NCBI GenBank assembly: GCA_023665475.1
Contig: JAMPEB010000012.1
Location: 28,030 to 92,029 of the forward strand
From: Lachnoclostridium sp.
Lineage (GTDB): Bacteria > Bacillota > Clostridia > Lachnospirales > Lachnospiraceae
DNA: 64,000 nucleotides
Direction of reading: 5' to 3'
In this document: in pieces, positions 17,970-27,379 of the stretch
Layout of the letters: each line of letters begins with the position of its first letter
Position numbering within the stretch: position 1 is the first letter of the stretch
Program-made: the position numbers and the translations under genes
Notes under the pieces: generated by a model
What the model saw: only the letters and a program-made list of their open reading frames with translations
Told to the model about the DNA's origin: nothing
Database searches by the model: none

Positions 17970-19235
17970 ATGAAAAAACAATTGGCAGCACTTTTAGTGG
18001 CATCCTTAGCGGGCGTATTTTGTATGGCAGGATGCGGAAAACAAAATCAGGAAGCGGTCAACAATACGGCACAGGGAAATACTCAGAGCGAATCGCAGCA
18101 AAGCAGCGAATCGCAAAAAAACAGTGAATCGTCTAAAAATAGCGGTTCGGAGAATGAGGCGGATGCCGACAGAAAAGCTGCGGATGAAGCGGCGGCTTTG
18201 ATAGATGCCATTTATGTACAGGAAAGAACGGACCGGACCGACAAGCAGTGCGCAGACGCCAAAGCGGCGTGGGATGCTTTGACGGATGCCCAGAAGGAAC
18301 TGGTAGAGGGAGAAAATGCAGACCCGGATTATTTTGGAAGGGATACCGGGGATGCTTCCAAGGATGATGCGCGAAATCAGGATGAAATCGGAGAGAATGA
18401 GATACTGACGGTGAGCTTCGGAACCTCTTTTAATGACAGCCGTGTTGCGGATATCAAAGGGATTGAGGACGCCTTACAGAAAGCTTATCCCGATTGGACT
18501 GTCAGAAGGGCGTTTACAGCGCAGATTATCATCAATCACATACAGGCGCGTGACGGTGAGTTCATTGATAATGTGGAACAGGCGCTTGAACGCGCGACCG
18601 CCAATAAAGTAAAAAATCTGATAGTGCAGCCCACTCATTTGATGCATGGCGCAGAGTATGACGAGCTGCTGGAAGTTGTGGAAGCTTATAAAGATAAGTT
18701 TGAATCGGTAAAGGTTGCGGAGCCGTTGTTGGGCGAGGTCGGAAAAGATGCATCCATAATAAATGAGGACAAGAAAGCGGTGGCCGAAATCCTTACAAAC
18801 GAAGCGGTAAAAACTGCCGGTTATGACAGTTTGGAGGCGGCAAAGGAAGATAAAGCCGTATTTGTGTTTATGGGACACGGCACCTCTCATGCAGCCAAGG
18901 TTTCTTACAGTCAGATGCAGACACAGATGACAGAGCTGGGATATGACAATGTCCTAATCGGAACGGTGGAGGGCGAGCCGGAAGAGACTTCCTGTGAGGC
19001 TGTGATAGAGGCGGCTTTTAAGGCAGGCTATAAAAAAGTTATCCTCCGTCCCTTAATGGTGGTAGCCGGAGACCATGCGAATAACGATATGGCAGGCGAG
19101 GAGGAAGATTCCTGGTTAAGCATGTTTAAGGCATCCGGTAAATTTGACAGTGTGGAGACACAGATTTACGGTCTCGGTCAGATTGAAGAGATTCAACAGA
19201 TATATGTGAACCATACTCAGGCGGTAATGAAGTAA
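17970..19235 (+). CDS. cbiK: Sirohydrochlorin cobaltochelatase CbiK, lipoprotein form
   Basis: 421 residues. CbiK inserts Co2+ into sirohydrochlorin, the first step of the anaerobic cobalamin route. Metal-binding histidine motifs are visible: PTHLMHGAEYDEL and FMGHGTSHAAKVSY. Unusually, the N-terminus is a lipoprotein signal: hydrophobic core LAALLVASLAGVFC and lipobox MAGC with Cys22. A Ser/Gln/Glu-rich linker and an alpha-helical region of about 70 residues come before the chelatase domain. An exported chelatase recalls periplasmic CbiK of Desulfovibrio. The ATG at 17970 follows GAGGAAAAT; the ATG at 17931 lacks a ribosome site. First gene after the riboswitch. Confidence 0.88.
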   Translation: MKKQLAALLVASLAGVFCMAGCGKQNQEAVNNTAQGNTQSESQQSSESQKNSESSKNSGSENEADADRKAADEAAALIDAIYVQERTDRTDKQCADAKAAWDALTDAQKELVEGENADPDYFGRDTGDASKDDARNQDEIGENEILTVSFGTSFNDSRVADIKGIEDALQKAYPDWTVRRAFTAQIIINHIQARDGEFIDNVEQALERATANKVKNLIVQPTHLMHGAEYDELLEVVEAYKDKFESVKVAEPLLGEVGKDASIINEDKKAVAEILTNEAVKTAGYDSLEAAKEDKAVFVFMGHGTSHAAKVSYSQMQTQMTELGYDNVLIGTVEGEPEETSCEAVIEAAFKAGYKKVILRPLMVVAGDHANNDMAGEEEDSWLSMFKASGKFDSVETQIYGLGQIEEIQQIYVNHTQAVMK

Positions 19236-19260
19236 TCCATAGAAAGCGGGAGATATGGTT

Positions 19261-21138
19261 ATGAGAAAGAAAAAAGGGATTTTGGCGGTATGCCTGCTGC
19301 CCATACTGTGTATTTTACTGAGCGGCTGTTCGGCTCAAAGTGATAAGAGGGAAGTTTCCGGCGGGGGACTTTTGGACGGCGTATATCTTGCCGAATTTCA
19401 CACGGACAGCTCTATGTTTCGGGTAAACGAGGCATGCGAAGGTAAGGGAACTTTGACGGTGGAAAATGGGGAAATGACAATCCATATTTCCTTAGGCTCC
19501 AAGAAGATTGTAAATCTTTATTTAGGACTTGCAAAAGATGCGGAAAAGGACGGGGCTGTGCTGTTGGAACCCGTGACGGACAAGGTTACTTACAGCGACG
19601 GTCTGACGGAAGAGGTTTACGGCTTTGATGTGCCTGTGCCGGTTCTGGATGAGGAATTTGACCTTGCCCTCATCGGAACCAAGGGAAAATGGTATGACCA
19701 TAAAGTGACGGTCTCAAATCCGGAGCCTTTGCAGAAAGAACCCCGGACAGAAGGCTTTGCAAACCCAAAAGACGGAAAGTACACCGTTGAACTTACCTTT
19801 GAAGGCGGAAGCAAAAAAGCGGAGATTTTGTCCCCTGCGGTCATTACTGTAGCGGGAGAAAGCGTAACGGCTACAGTGCAGTGGAGCAGCTCCAATTATG
19901 ACTATATGATTGTAGATGGGGAAAAGTATCTGCCCGTTAGTACAGAGGGAGGCTCCGTCTTTGAGATTCCTGTTTCCGCCTTTGACGAGCAGATTGATGT
20001 TATTGGCGATACCGTGGCTATGAGTAAGCCTCATGAAATAGAATATACCCTTACTTTTCATTCCGATACGGTGAAAGCTGTAGCAGAAACGGCGGAGCCG
20101 GAAGAGCTTGTATATGAAAGCAGCATGGAACTGCAGTATGCGGAGAATTTTGCCGTAGATTATTATGAAGGCGGATACCGGTTGCTGACAGTTACGGACG
20201 GTACAAAAATATGGATTGTGCCGGAAGGAAAGGAAGCCCCAAAATCTTTAGGGGAAACGCCTGTTGTATTAAAACGCCCCATAAAAAATATCTATCTTGT
20301 ATCGTCTTCCGTCATGGATATGTTTGCCGGACTGAATGCCCTTGATACGGTCAGACTTTCCGGGCAGAAGGAAGAAAACTGGTATATTGAGGATGCCAGA
20401 GACGCTATGGCAAGAGGAGATATTCTTTATGCGGGAAAATATAATCAGCCGGACTATGAGTTGATTGTTTCCGAAAACTGTTCCCTTGCCATTGAAAACA
20501 GAATGATTTCACACTCTCCCGAGGTGAGGGAAATGCTGGAGGATTTCGGAATTCCGGTTATGATAGAGTATTCCAGCTATGAATCCCATCCTTTGGGCAG
20601 AGTGGAGTGGGTTCGGTTTTTCGGAGCTTTGACCGGCAGAGAAGAGGAAGCGCAAAAAATATTTGAGGAGCAGACCGCCATATTGGAAGCGGTAACGGCG
20701 GATGAAAAAACAGATAAGACCGTGGCTTTCTTTTTTATTACTTCCAATAATTTAGTGCAAGTGCGGCAAAGCTCGGATTATATTCCCAAAATGATAGAGC
20801 TTGCGGGCGGTAAGTATGTATTTGAGAATGTGGGAGAGGAAGAGTCCGGGCGTTCTACCGTGAATATACAGATAGAGGAGTTTTATGAGGGCGCCAAAGA
20901 CGCGGATTTTCTTATTTATAACAGTTCTATTGACGGCGGAGTGGCTTCCGTGGAAGAACTGCTTGACAAGTGTGCTGTATTAAAGGATTTTAAGGCGGTG
21001 CGGGAAGGAAATGTCTTTTGTACTTCCAATGATATGTACCAGCAATCCCTGTCAATCGCGTATCTGATAGAAGATATGCATAATATGATTCGGGGAGAAA
21101 ACGAAGAGGAAATGAAGTATCTGTTCCGGCTTAAGTAG
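19261..21138 (+). CDS. ABC-transporter substrate-binding lipoprotein with two N-terminal NEAT-like domains
   Basis: 625 residues. Lipoprotein signal with lipobox LSGC (Cys23). Two beta-rich repeats follow, about 38-152 and 168-272, each starting DGxYxxE(F/L)xF/H and resembling iron-transport-associated (NEAT-like) domains; the second holds SSNYDYMIVDGEKYLPV. Residues 290-625 are a BtuF/FecB-type periplasmic-binding fold. The solute is probably a tetrapyrrole: corrinoid by riboswitch context, heme by analogy with NEAT. The second ATG (19261) is chosen because GCGGGAG is only 2 bases from the first. It is followed by permease and ATPase genes. Confidence 0.82.
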   Translation: MRKKKGILAVCLLPILCILLSGCSAQSDKREVSGGGLLDGVYLAEFHTDSSMFRVNEACEGKGTLTVENGEMTIHISLGSKKIVNLYLGLAKDAEKDGAVLLEPVTDKVTYSDGLTEEVYGFDVPVPVLDEEFDLALIGTKGKWYDHKVTVSNPEPLQKEPRTEGFANPKDGKYTVELTFEGGSKKAEILSPAVITVAGESVTATVQWSSSNYDYMIVDGEKYLPVSTEGGSVFEIPVSAFDEQIDVIGDTVAMSKPHEIEYTLTFHSDTVKAVAETAEPEELVYESSMELQYAENFAVDYYEGGYRLLTVTDGTKIWIVPEGKEAPKSLGETPVVLKRPIKNIYLVSSSVMDMFAGLNALDTVRLSGQKEENWYIEDARDAMARGDILYAGKYNQPDYELIVSENCSLAIENRMISHSPEVREMLEDFGIPVMIEYSSYESHPLGRVEWVRFFGALTGREEEAQKIFEEQTAILEAVTADEKTDKTVAFFFITSNNLVQVRQSSDYIPKMIELAGGKYVFENVGEEESGRSTVNIQIEEFYEGAKDADFLIYNSSIDGGVASVEELLDKCAVLKDFKAVREGNVFCTSNDMYQQSLSIAYLIEDMHNMIRGENEEEMKYLFRLK

Positions 21139-21156
21139 GGAAGGAGCGGCGCGGAA

Positions 21157-22215
21157 ATGGAAACCCATGCAAAGAAAAAATTAAGATATACAGCGGCTTT
21201 TCTGCTGTTGGGAGCAGGCGTTCTTCTATTTGCGGCGTGGAATATCTGTGTGGGTACGGTAAAAATTTCTTTTTCGGATATTTTGGCGTCTGTGTGGGGA
21301 AAGAAAATAGAAAACGCCAGAATTTTATGGGATATCAGAATGCCGAGAACTCTGGCGGCTTTGCTGTTGGGAGGCGCTTTGGCTCTGGCAGGATATCTGT
21401 TACAGACTTTTTTTCATAATCCCATAGCGGGTCCTTTTGTGCTGGGTATTTCTTCCGGGGCAAAGATGATGGTAGCGCTGGTTATGGTATTTTTTATGGG
21501 GCGGGCTGTCAGAGTCAGTTCCTTTATGTTAATTGCGGCGGCTTTTTCGGGGGCGATGCTGTCCATGGGATTTGTACTTTTAATGTCCCGCAGGGTGGAC
21601 AATATGTCCATGCTGGTGGTCAGTGGAGTCATGATAGGTTATATTTGCTCCGCTGTTACGGAGTTGGTAGTAACCTTTGCCAATGATGCGGATATTGTCA
21701 ATCTTCATAATTGGTCCAGAGGAAGTTTTTCCGGTATGACATGGGACAATGTGGCCGTTATAGCGGGAATCACAGCGATTACGGTGATGGCGGTATTGGC
21801 TTTGTCAAAGCCCTTGGACGCTTACAGGCTGGGAGAAGCCTATGCAAGGAATCTGGGAGTGAATATTCCTATGCTCCGCATTGCATTGGTTGTTTTATCC
21901 AGTATTTTATCGGCGTGTATTGTGGCGTTTGCGGGTCCGATTTCTTTTGTGGGGGTTGCGGTTCCCCATTTGGTAAAAAGCCTTTTGGGAACCGCGAAAC
22001 CGATTATCATAATACCCGCCTGCTTTTTGGGAGGAAGCGCATTCTGCCTGTTCTGTGATTTGCTGGCAAGAACATTGTTTGCTCCCACTGAGCTCAGTAT
22101 CAGTACGGTTACGGCGGTATTCGGCGCTCCGGTAGTGTTGTGGATTATGATAAGGCGCAGCGTGAGAAGTGCTTCTAAAGCTCATGCCAGTGGGCATTTC
22201 GCTAAGAAGTACTAA
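21157..22215 (+). CDS. FecCD/BtuC-family ABC transporter permease
   Basis: 352 residues, about nine to ten helices. The family segments RMPRTLAALLLGGALALAGY and FFHNPIAGPFVLGISSGAKM are present, and GPISFVGVAVPHLVK is the ATPase-contact loop region. It is the membrane pore of the corrinoid/tetrapyrrole importer. The last residues (SKAHASGHFAKKY) are encoded by a palindromic element running through the stop codon, so the tail is probably not ancestral. Confidence 0.92.
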   Translation: METHAKKKLRYTAAFLLLGAGVLLFAAWNICVGTVKISFSDILASVWGKKIENARILWDIRMPRTLAALLLGGALALAGYLLQTFFHNPIAGPFVLGISSGAKMMVALVMVFFMGRAVRVSSFMLIAAAFSGAMLSMGFVLLMSRRVDNMSMLVVSGVMIGYICSAVTELVVTFANDADIVNLHNWSRGSFSGMTWDNVAVIAGITAITVMAVLALSKPLDAYRLGEAYARNLGVNIPMLRIALVVLSSILSACIVAFAGPISFVGVAVPHLVKSLLGTAKPIIIIPACFLGGSAFCLFCDLLARTLFAPTELSISTVTAVFGAPVVLWIMIRRSVRSASKAHASGHFAKKY

Positions 22216-22256
22216 ATCTCACGCCGAAAAACGCCAAAAACACGGCGTTTTTCATC
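22168..22256 (+). repeat. Palindromic element spanning the permease stop codon
   Basis: AGTGCTTCT (22168-22176) pairs with AGAAGTACT (22205-22213) around an inner ATGCC/GGCAT hairpin. A second hairpin follows: GAAAAACGCC (22226-22235) with GGCGTTTTTC (22244-22253). The CCGAAAAACGC and GCGTTTTTCAT part recurs at 32996-33024. It could also act as a terminator or processing site. Confidence 0.6.
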
Positions 22257-22278
22257 GTAATTTGTAGTGGAATGGAGG
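22247..22278 (+). repeat. Dispersed leader element (copy 2 of 3, divergent)
   Basis: GTTTTTCAT, a middle part, then GTGGAATGGAGG, shared with 4933-4976 (recJ). It supplies the ribosome-binding site for the ABC ATPase gene. Confidence 0.5.
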
Positions 22279-22283
22279 TTATA

Positions 22284-23402
22284 ATGCAGTATTATTTCAG
22301 GGCGGAGAAGCTGAGTGTGGGTTATCATAGGCATCCCTTGATTGAAAATATGGAAATTGCCTTGGAAAAGGGGGAAATCCTTACCCTGATCGGTCCGAAC
22401 GGTGCAGGAAAGTCCACGGTTTTAAAAAGTATTGCAAGGCAGCTTGCTTTAGTCGGCGGAACCCTCTGGCTGGACAAAAAGAACATGGGAGAGATGTCGG
22501 AGGCGGAGCTTTCGCAAAATATGGCGGTGATGTTGACAAGGCAGCCCCGCACGGAGCTGATGACCTGTGAAGATGTAGTGGAATCCGGAAGGTATCCGTA
22601 CACAGGACGGTTCGGCATTCTCTCCGAAACGGACCGCCGCAGGGTCAGGGAAGCTATGGAACTGGTGCGGGTGGCGGATATTAAGGATAAGGATTTTACG
22701 CAGGTCAGCGATGGGCAAAAACAGAGAGTGATGCTTGCCAGATGTCTTTGTCAGGAACCGGAAATCATTGTTTTGGACGAACCCACTTCTTATCTGGATG
22801 TAAAGTATAAGCTGGAATTTTTGTCTGTTTTACAGGAAATGAAAAGAAAAAAGAAGCTGACGGTCATTATGTCCCTTCATGAGCTGGAACTGGCAAAAAG
22901 GATTTCCGATAAAATTATTTGTATTAATGGGAGATATATAGAGCGGTTCGGCACACCGGAGGAGGTTTTTGCGCAGGGAGCCCTGTCAAAGATGTTTGAT
23001 ATATCGTCGGGCAGCATGGATGAAGAAAACGGCAATCTGGAACTTCCCGCTCCTAAGGGAGAAGCCGGAATTTTTGTGATAGCGGGTGGCGGAACCGGCA
23101 GGAGTGTATATCACAGATTACAGAGGCAGGGAATCCCTTTTGCCACAGGCATACTTTTTGAAAATGATTTGGATTATCCCATAGCAAGGGCATTGGCGGC
23201 GGATGTTATAGAAGCGGAAGGTTTTGAACCGATTACGGAGGCACAGATAAAAAGGGCAAGGAAAAAGCTGGAAGCCTGCGAAAAAGTCATTTGCTGTAAG
23301 GAAAGTTTCGGGACCTATGAGCGTGCGAACCTGGAACTTCAGGAGTATGCAAAAAAGTGCGGGAAACCGATAGAAATCATTAAACACAAACACAATGGGT
23401 GA
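22284..23402 (+). CDS. ABC transporter ATP-binding protein with C-terminal Rossmann-like extension
   Basis: 372 residues. Residues 1-250 are a BtuD/FecE-type ATPase: Walker [10 protein letters not shown] (37-45), signature VSDGQKQRV (SDGQ in place of SGGQ), Walker [10 protein letters not shown], and the switch His in SLHELE. Residues from about 255 to 372 are an extra domain starting [17 protein letters not shown] and ending with [17 protein letters not shown] do not recognise it, but the Gly-rich turn looks nucleotide-binding. It completes the importer with the two upstream genes. The start at 22284 has GGAGG upstream; 22272 overlaps that site. Confidence 0.88.
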   Translation: MQYYFRAEKLSVGYHRHPLIENMEIALEKGEILTLIGPNGAGKSTVLKSIARQLALVGGTLWLDKKNMGEMSEAELSQNMAVMLTRQPRTELMTCEDVVESGRYPYTGRFGILSETDRRRVREAMELVRVADIKDKDFTQVSDGQKQRVMLARCLCQEPEIIVLDEPTSYLDVKYKLEFLSVLQEMKRKKKLTVIMSLHELELAKRISDKIICINGRYIERFGTPEEVFAQGALSKMFDISSGSMDEENGNLELPAPKGEAGIFVIAGGGTGRSVYHRLQRQGIPFATGILFENDLDYPIARALAADVIEAEGFEPITEAQIKRARKKLEACEKVICCKESFGTYERANLELQEYAKKCGKPIEIIKHKHNG

Positions 23403-23406
23403 AGCT

Positions 23407-24909
23407 ATGGCAAAAGTAATCATGGTACAGGGAACCATGTCAGGGGTAGGGAAAAGCCTGATAACAGCAGGGTTATGCAGAATCTTTAAGCAGGATGGAT
23501 ATCGGACGGCTCCTTTTAAATCGCAGAATATGGCGCTGAATTCCTTTGTTACTTCGGAAAATCTGGAAATGGGCAGGGCACAGGTCATGCAGGCGGAAGC
23601 GGCAGGGATAGAGCCCAAGGTCTGTATGAATCCGATTCTCCTAAAACCCAATAATCACACAGGTTCGCAGGTGATTGTAAACGGGGAAGTGCTTGGAAAT
23701 ATGAGCGCAAGAGATTATTTTGCTTATAAGAAGCATCTGATTCCCGATATTAAAAATGCCTTTCGGAAATTGGAGGAATTTGCGGATATTATCGTAATCG
23801 AGGGAGCCGGCAGTCCTGCGGAAATCAATTTAAAAGAAAACGATATTGTAAACATGGGGCTTGCCGGAATGGTGGACGCTCCCGTCCTTCTGGTGGGGGA
23901 TATTGACAGGGGAGGCGTATTCGCCCAGCTTCTGGGGACTTTATTGTTATTGTCGGACAGCGAAAGAGACAGGGTAAAAGGGCTGATTATCAATAAATTC
24001 AGAGGGGATAAGGCGCTTCTTGATTCGGGAATACAAATGCTTTATGAAAAAGGGAAGGTTCCGATAACAGGAGTAGTGCCTTACATGGAGCTATTTTTGG
24101 AAGACGAAGACAGTCTGACGGAGCGTTTTTACAAAAAGGGGGAGGGATTCATCGACATTGCGGTTATCCGATATCCGCGGATATCCAATTTTACGGATTT
24201 TAATATTTTTGAACAGATAGAAGAAGTGACAGTGCGCTATGTGAACTGCGTCAATGACTTGCAACGCCCGGATTTGATATTCCTGCCCGGAAGCAAGAAT
24301 GTCATGTCGGATTTACGGTGGATGCGCCAAAACGGTCTGGAAGCAGCCGTAAAGAAGCTGGCGGGGGAGATTCCCATATTTGGCATCTGCGGGGGATATC
24401 AGATGCTGGGATGTGAGATTGCGGACCCCGACAGTGTGGAAGAAGGGGGAAGCCTGCGGGGAATGGGACTTCTGGGCGTAAAAACCGTATTGCAAAAGGA
24501 GAAAAAGCGCTGTCAGACAGCGGGAAAGATAGAAGAGCTTGCAGGAATTTTTAAAGGGTTGTCAGGATGCCCTTTTGAGGGTTATGAAATACACATGGGA
24601 AAAACTTTCCCATTAGGTCAAACTTTTGATATGCGGGAAGGGGCGGCAGAAGTAAAAAAGAAAGTGGTATGCGACGCCGAAAAAAATGTGTACGGTTCCT
24701 ATGTGCATGGCTTATTTGATCAGGGGAGCGCCGCGGACATTGTGGTACAGGCTGTGGCGGAAAGGAAGGGAATCACAATAGAAAGCGGAAGTTTTGAAAA
24801 TTACCGGTTTTTTAAGGAAAAGCAGTATGATAAGCTTGCCGATACCTTAAGAAAGTATCTGAACATGGAGGAAATCTATGGAATGCTTAGAGACGCTCGT
24901 TTGGAATAA
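23407..24909 (+). CDS. cobQ: Cobyric acid synthase CobQ/CbiP
   Basis: 500 residues. It amidates side chains b, d, e and g of adenosylcobyrinic a,c-diamide using glutamine and ATP. The N-terminal P-loop is [14 protein letters not shown]. The C-terminal triad amidotransferase domain has the nucleophile in [11 protein letters not shown] and His in [10 protein letters not shown]. It starts 4 bases after the ATPase stop. An in-frame ATG at 23395 overlaps the previous gene; 23407 begins the conserved [10 protein letters not shown]. Confidence 0.95.
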   Translation: MAKVIMVQGTMSGVGKSLITAGLCRIFKQDGYRTAPFKSQNMALNSFVTSENLEMGRAQVMQAEAAGIEPKVCMNPILLKPNNHTGSQVIVNGEVLGNMSARDYFAYKKHLIPDIKNAFRKLEEFADIIVIEGAGSPAEINLKENDIVNMGLAGMVDAPVLLVGDIDRGGVFAQLLGTLLLLSDSERDRVKGLIINKFRGDKALLDSGIQMLYEKGKVPITGVVPYMELFLEDEDSLTERFYKKGEGFIDIAVIRYPRISNFTDFNIFEQIEEVTVRYVNCVNDLQRPDLIFLPGSKNVMSDLRWMRQNGLEAAVKKLAGEIPIFGICGGYQMLGCEIADPDSVEEGGSLRGMGLLGVKTVLQKEKKRCQTAGKIEELAGIFKGLSGCPFEGYEIHMGKTFPLGQTFDMREGAAEVKKKVVCDAEKNVYGSYVHGLFDQGSAADIVVQAVAERKGITIESGSFENYRFFKEKQYDKLADTLRKYLNMEEIYGMLRDARLE

Positions 24910-25969
24910 CTATACGCGGGAAGAATTAGCCGGACTTTCCGTCAGGGCGCCGGATGAGGAAATAAGAAAGAGTGTGCAAAAGCGCTGGGACTTAGTGGCA
25001 AAACCCCTTGGCGGAATGGGGAAATTTGAAACCCTTATCGCACAGATAGGAGCTGTCACCGGTACGGAAAAAATAGATATCTCCGGAAAAGCGGTTGTTA
25101 TCATGTGCGCGGATAACGGTATTGTGGAGGAGGGAGTGAGCCAATCCGGTCAGGAGGTTACCCTTAGCGTTGCGCGGAGTATGGGACAAAAGCAGTCTTC
25201 CGTGGGCCAAATGGCGCAGATAGCGGGAGCGGATACCATTCCCGTGGATATCGGCATCAACCACAGAGAAGAAATAGCGGGTGTTATCAATCGCAAAGTT
25301 AGATGCGGGACCCGCAATTTCAAGAAGAAACCGGCTATGACCGAAAAGGAAGCAATTCAGGCGATTGCAGCCGGCATGGACTTGGTTTGCTCCTTAAAAC
25401 AGTCCGGCATAAATCTGATTGCAACAGGGGAGATGGGGATTGGAAATACCACCACCAGCAGCGCTGTTGTCGCTTCTCTGTTAAAATGTAAAGCGGATAA
25501 AGTGACAGGCAGGGGAGCCGGATTAGACGATGAGGGATTGTCACGGAAAAGGCAAGTGATTGCGGACGCCATAGAGAAATATGATTTGTATCATGCAGAT
25601 GCCCTGACCGTTCTGAAGACGGTGGGAGGACTTGATATTGCCGGGTTGGCGGGTGTCTGCATGGGAGGCGCCGTTTACCGAATACCCATCGTTCTGGACG
25701 GCGTTATCAGTATGACTGCGGCGCTTTTGGCGGAGAGAATCCTTCCGGGTACAAAATCCTGTTTACTTCCTTCTCATAAAGGGAAAGAGCCTGCGATGGC
25801 GGCGCTGCTACAAGAATTGGATATGGAACCCGTGATTGACGGCGATCTGGCATTAGGGGAAGGAACCGGCGCCGTAATGATGTTTCCCCTGCTGGATATG
25901 GCTTTGCGCATTTATGATGCCGGAAACACTTTTTCGGATATAGGGATAGAACGGTATACGAGGTTTTAA
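24878..25969 (+). CDS. cobT: Nicotinate-nucleotide-dimethylbenzimidazole phosphoribosyltransferase CobT
   Basis: 363 residues. It makes alpha-ribazole phosphate (or an analogous lower-ligand nucleotide). PLGGMGKFE near residue 45, [25 protein letters not shown] and the catalytic Glu in [11 protein letters not shown] are all present. It overlaps cobQ by 32 bases, with GGAGG before the ATG, indicating translational coupling. Confidence 0.96.
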   Translation: MECLETLVWNNYTREELAGLSVRAPDEEIRKSVQKRWDLVAKPLGGMGKFETLIAQIGAVTGTEKIDISGKAVVIMCADNGIVEEGVSQSGQEVTLSVARSMGQKQSSVGQMAQIAGADTIPVDIGINHREEIAGVINRKVRCGTRNFKKKPAMTEKEAIQAIAAGMDLVCSLKQSGINLIATGEMGIGNTTTSSAVVASLLKCKADKVTGRGAGLDDEGLSRKRQVIADAIEKYDLYHADALTVLKTVGGLDIAGLAGVCMGGAVYRIPIVLDGVISMTAALLAERILPGTKSCLLPSHKGKEPAMAALLQELDMEPVIDGDLALGEGTGAVMMFPLLDMALRIYDAGNTFSDIGIERYTRF

Positions 25970-25974
25970 TAAAG

Positions 25975-26547
25975 ATGATGACACTGATTATCGGGGGCAG
26001 CGGAAGCGGAAAATCCGCTTATGCGGAAGAATACATTACCGAAATTTCCGAAGGATGTGAAAAATATTATATTGCAACGATGCAGGCATTTGACAGGGAA
26101 GGACGGGAAAAAGTAAAGAGGCACCGCAGGATGAGAAACGGAAAGGGATTTTCTACCATAGAGCAGCCTTTAGGGATAGAAAAGGCATTGGAAAAAATGA
26201 GTCTGCAAAAGACTCCGAAAACGGCTTTATTGGAGTGCATGTCCAATCTGGCTGCCAACGAAATGTTTTCGGGAGACATGGCGGCGGACGGCAGCATCGT
26301 GGCGGAAAGAATCATAGGGGGAGTGGAACGCTTAAATAAGGGGTTAAAGCATCTGGTGATTGTAAGTAACAATGTGTTTGAGGACGGCGTTATTTATGAT
26401 GAATGTACCATGGAATATATCAGGGCCATGGGTAATATCAACGAAAAGCTGGCAGGCATGGCGGAACGGGTGATAGAAGTTGTTGTGGGGATTCCGCTGT
26501 GGGTGGACGGATACGGAAGGGAAAGGAGGGCGGAATGGGAATCCTAA
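25975..26547 (+). CDS. cobU: Adenosylcobinamide kinase/guanylyltransferase CobU
   Basis: 190 residues. CobU phosphorylates adenosylcobinamide and transfers GMP to it. The P-loop GGSGSGKSAYAEE and the guanylylation-site region RHRRMRNGKGF are intact, as is LLECMSNLAANE. The usual NEVGxGIVP block is replaced by NNVFEDGVIYDE, while the shorter paralogue at 27380 has a canonical-looking version of that block. The start is ATG-ATG; either could be used. Confidence 0.88.
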   Translation: MMTLIIGGSGSGKSAYAEEYITEISEGCEKYYIATMQAFDREGREKVKRHRRMRNGKGFSTIEQPLGIEKALEKMSLQKTPKTALLECMSNLAANEMFSGDMAADGSIVAERIIGGVERLNKGLKHLVIVSNNVFEDGVIYDECTMEYIRAMGNINEKLAGMAERVIEVVVGIPLWVDGYGRERRAEWES

Positions 26548-27299
26548 AATCCATTATTATCGCATTTTCACTCTATTCTCAGATTCCCGTACCACAGTTT
26601 GCTTGGAAAGATGAGGATATGAAATATGTACTTTGCTTTTTCCCATGGGTGGGCGCCATAATAGGAGTCGGCATTTATCTTTGGGGAACGGTTTGCGACC
26701 GATTAGATATCGGCATATTGTGCTATGCGGCGGGAGGAGCGCTTCTTCCCCTGCTGATTACGGGAGGATTCCATGTGGATGGATTTATGGATACCATGGA
26801 TGCCTTCCATTCCTGCAGACCGAGGGAAAGGAAGCTGGAAATTCTGAAGGATTCCCATGTCGGAGCCTTTGCGGTCATTATGCTGGGAGCCTACGCCCTC
26901 TTTTATTTAGGCGCTTTTTCCGAAATTCGGGAGAAAGCGGTTTTAAAGATTGTATGCGCCGGTTTTGTATTATCCAGATGCCTGAGCGCTATCGGCGTGG
27001 TTTCGTTTCCCACCGCCAAAAACGAAGGATTGCTTGTAAACTTCGCAAAATCTGCAAAGAAAAATACAGTAAAGTTTTTCCTGTATCTGCAGGGGGCGCT
27101 CTGCGTGGGATTTATGGTGGGGCAGTCCTTTCCTGCGGGAGGCGTGGTAAGCGCTGCCGCAATAGGCGCTTTTGTCTATTACTATTATCGCTGTAAAAAA
27201 GAGCTGGGCGGCATTACGGGAGATACCGCAGGGTATTTTGTCCTGCTGTGTGAGGGCAGTATGCTGGGAGCCGCGGCGGTCTGGCAGATTTTAAAGTAA
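26535..27299 (+). CDS. cobS: Adenosylcobinamide-GDP ribazoletransferase CobS
   Basis: 254 residues, polytopic membrane protein. It joins adenosylcobinamide-GDP to alpha-ribazole (phosphate), the last assembly reaction. FYSQIPVP-like start (FSLYSQIPVP), TGGFHVDGFMDTMDAF with the metal-binding Asp residues, and KDSHVGAFAV are family hallmarks. The ATG at 26535 has AAAGGAGGG upstream and overlaps cobU by 13 bases; the ATG at 26499 would extend it without a ribosome site. Confidence 0.94.
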   Translation: MGILKSIIIAFSLYSQIPVPQFAWKDEDMKYVLCFFPWVGAIIGVGIYLWGTVCDRLDIGILCYAAGGALLPLLITGGFHVDGFMDTMDAFHSCRPRERKLEILKDSHVGAFAVIMLGAYALFYLGAFSEIREKAVLKIVCAGFVLSRCLSAIGVVSFPTAKNEGLLVNFAKSAKKNTVKFFLYLQGALCVGFMVGQSFPAGGVVSAAAIGAFVYYYYRCKKELGGITGDTAGYFVLLCEGSMLGAAAVWQILK

Positions 27300-27331
27300 A
27301 AGGGGTGAATTTGTGACGCCGTGCGTCCCAA

Positions 27332-27374
27332 AGTTCCCACTGATTAAAATGCCGCTTGCGCGGCGGAATGAGAG
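27332..27374 (+). repeat. 43-bp dispersed repeat with GC hairpin (copy 1 of 2)
   Basis: Matches 58864-58906 at 41 of 43 positions; the last 35 bases are identical. It contains the stem GCCGC-TTGC-GCGGC and ends in GGAATGAGAG, just before the start codon of the CobU-like gene. The second copy sits just before iorB. Confidence 0.8.
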
Positions 27375-27379
27375 AAAAA

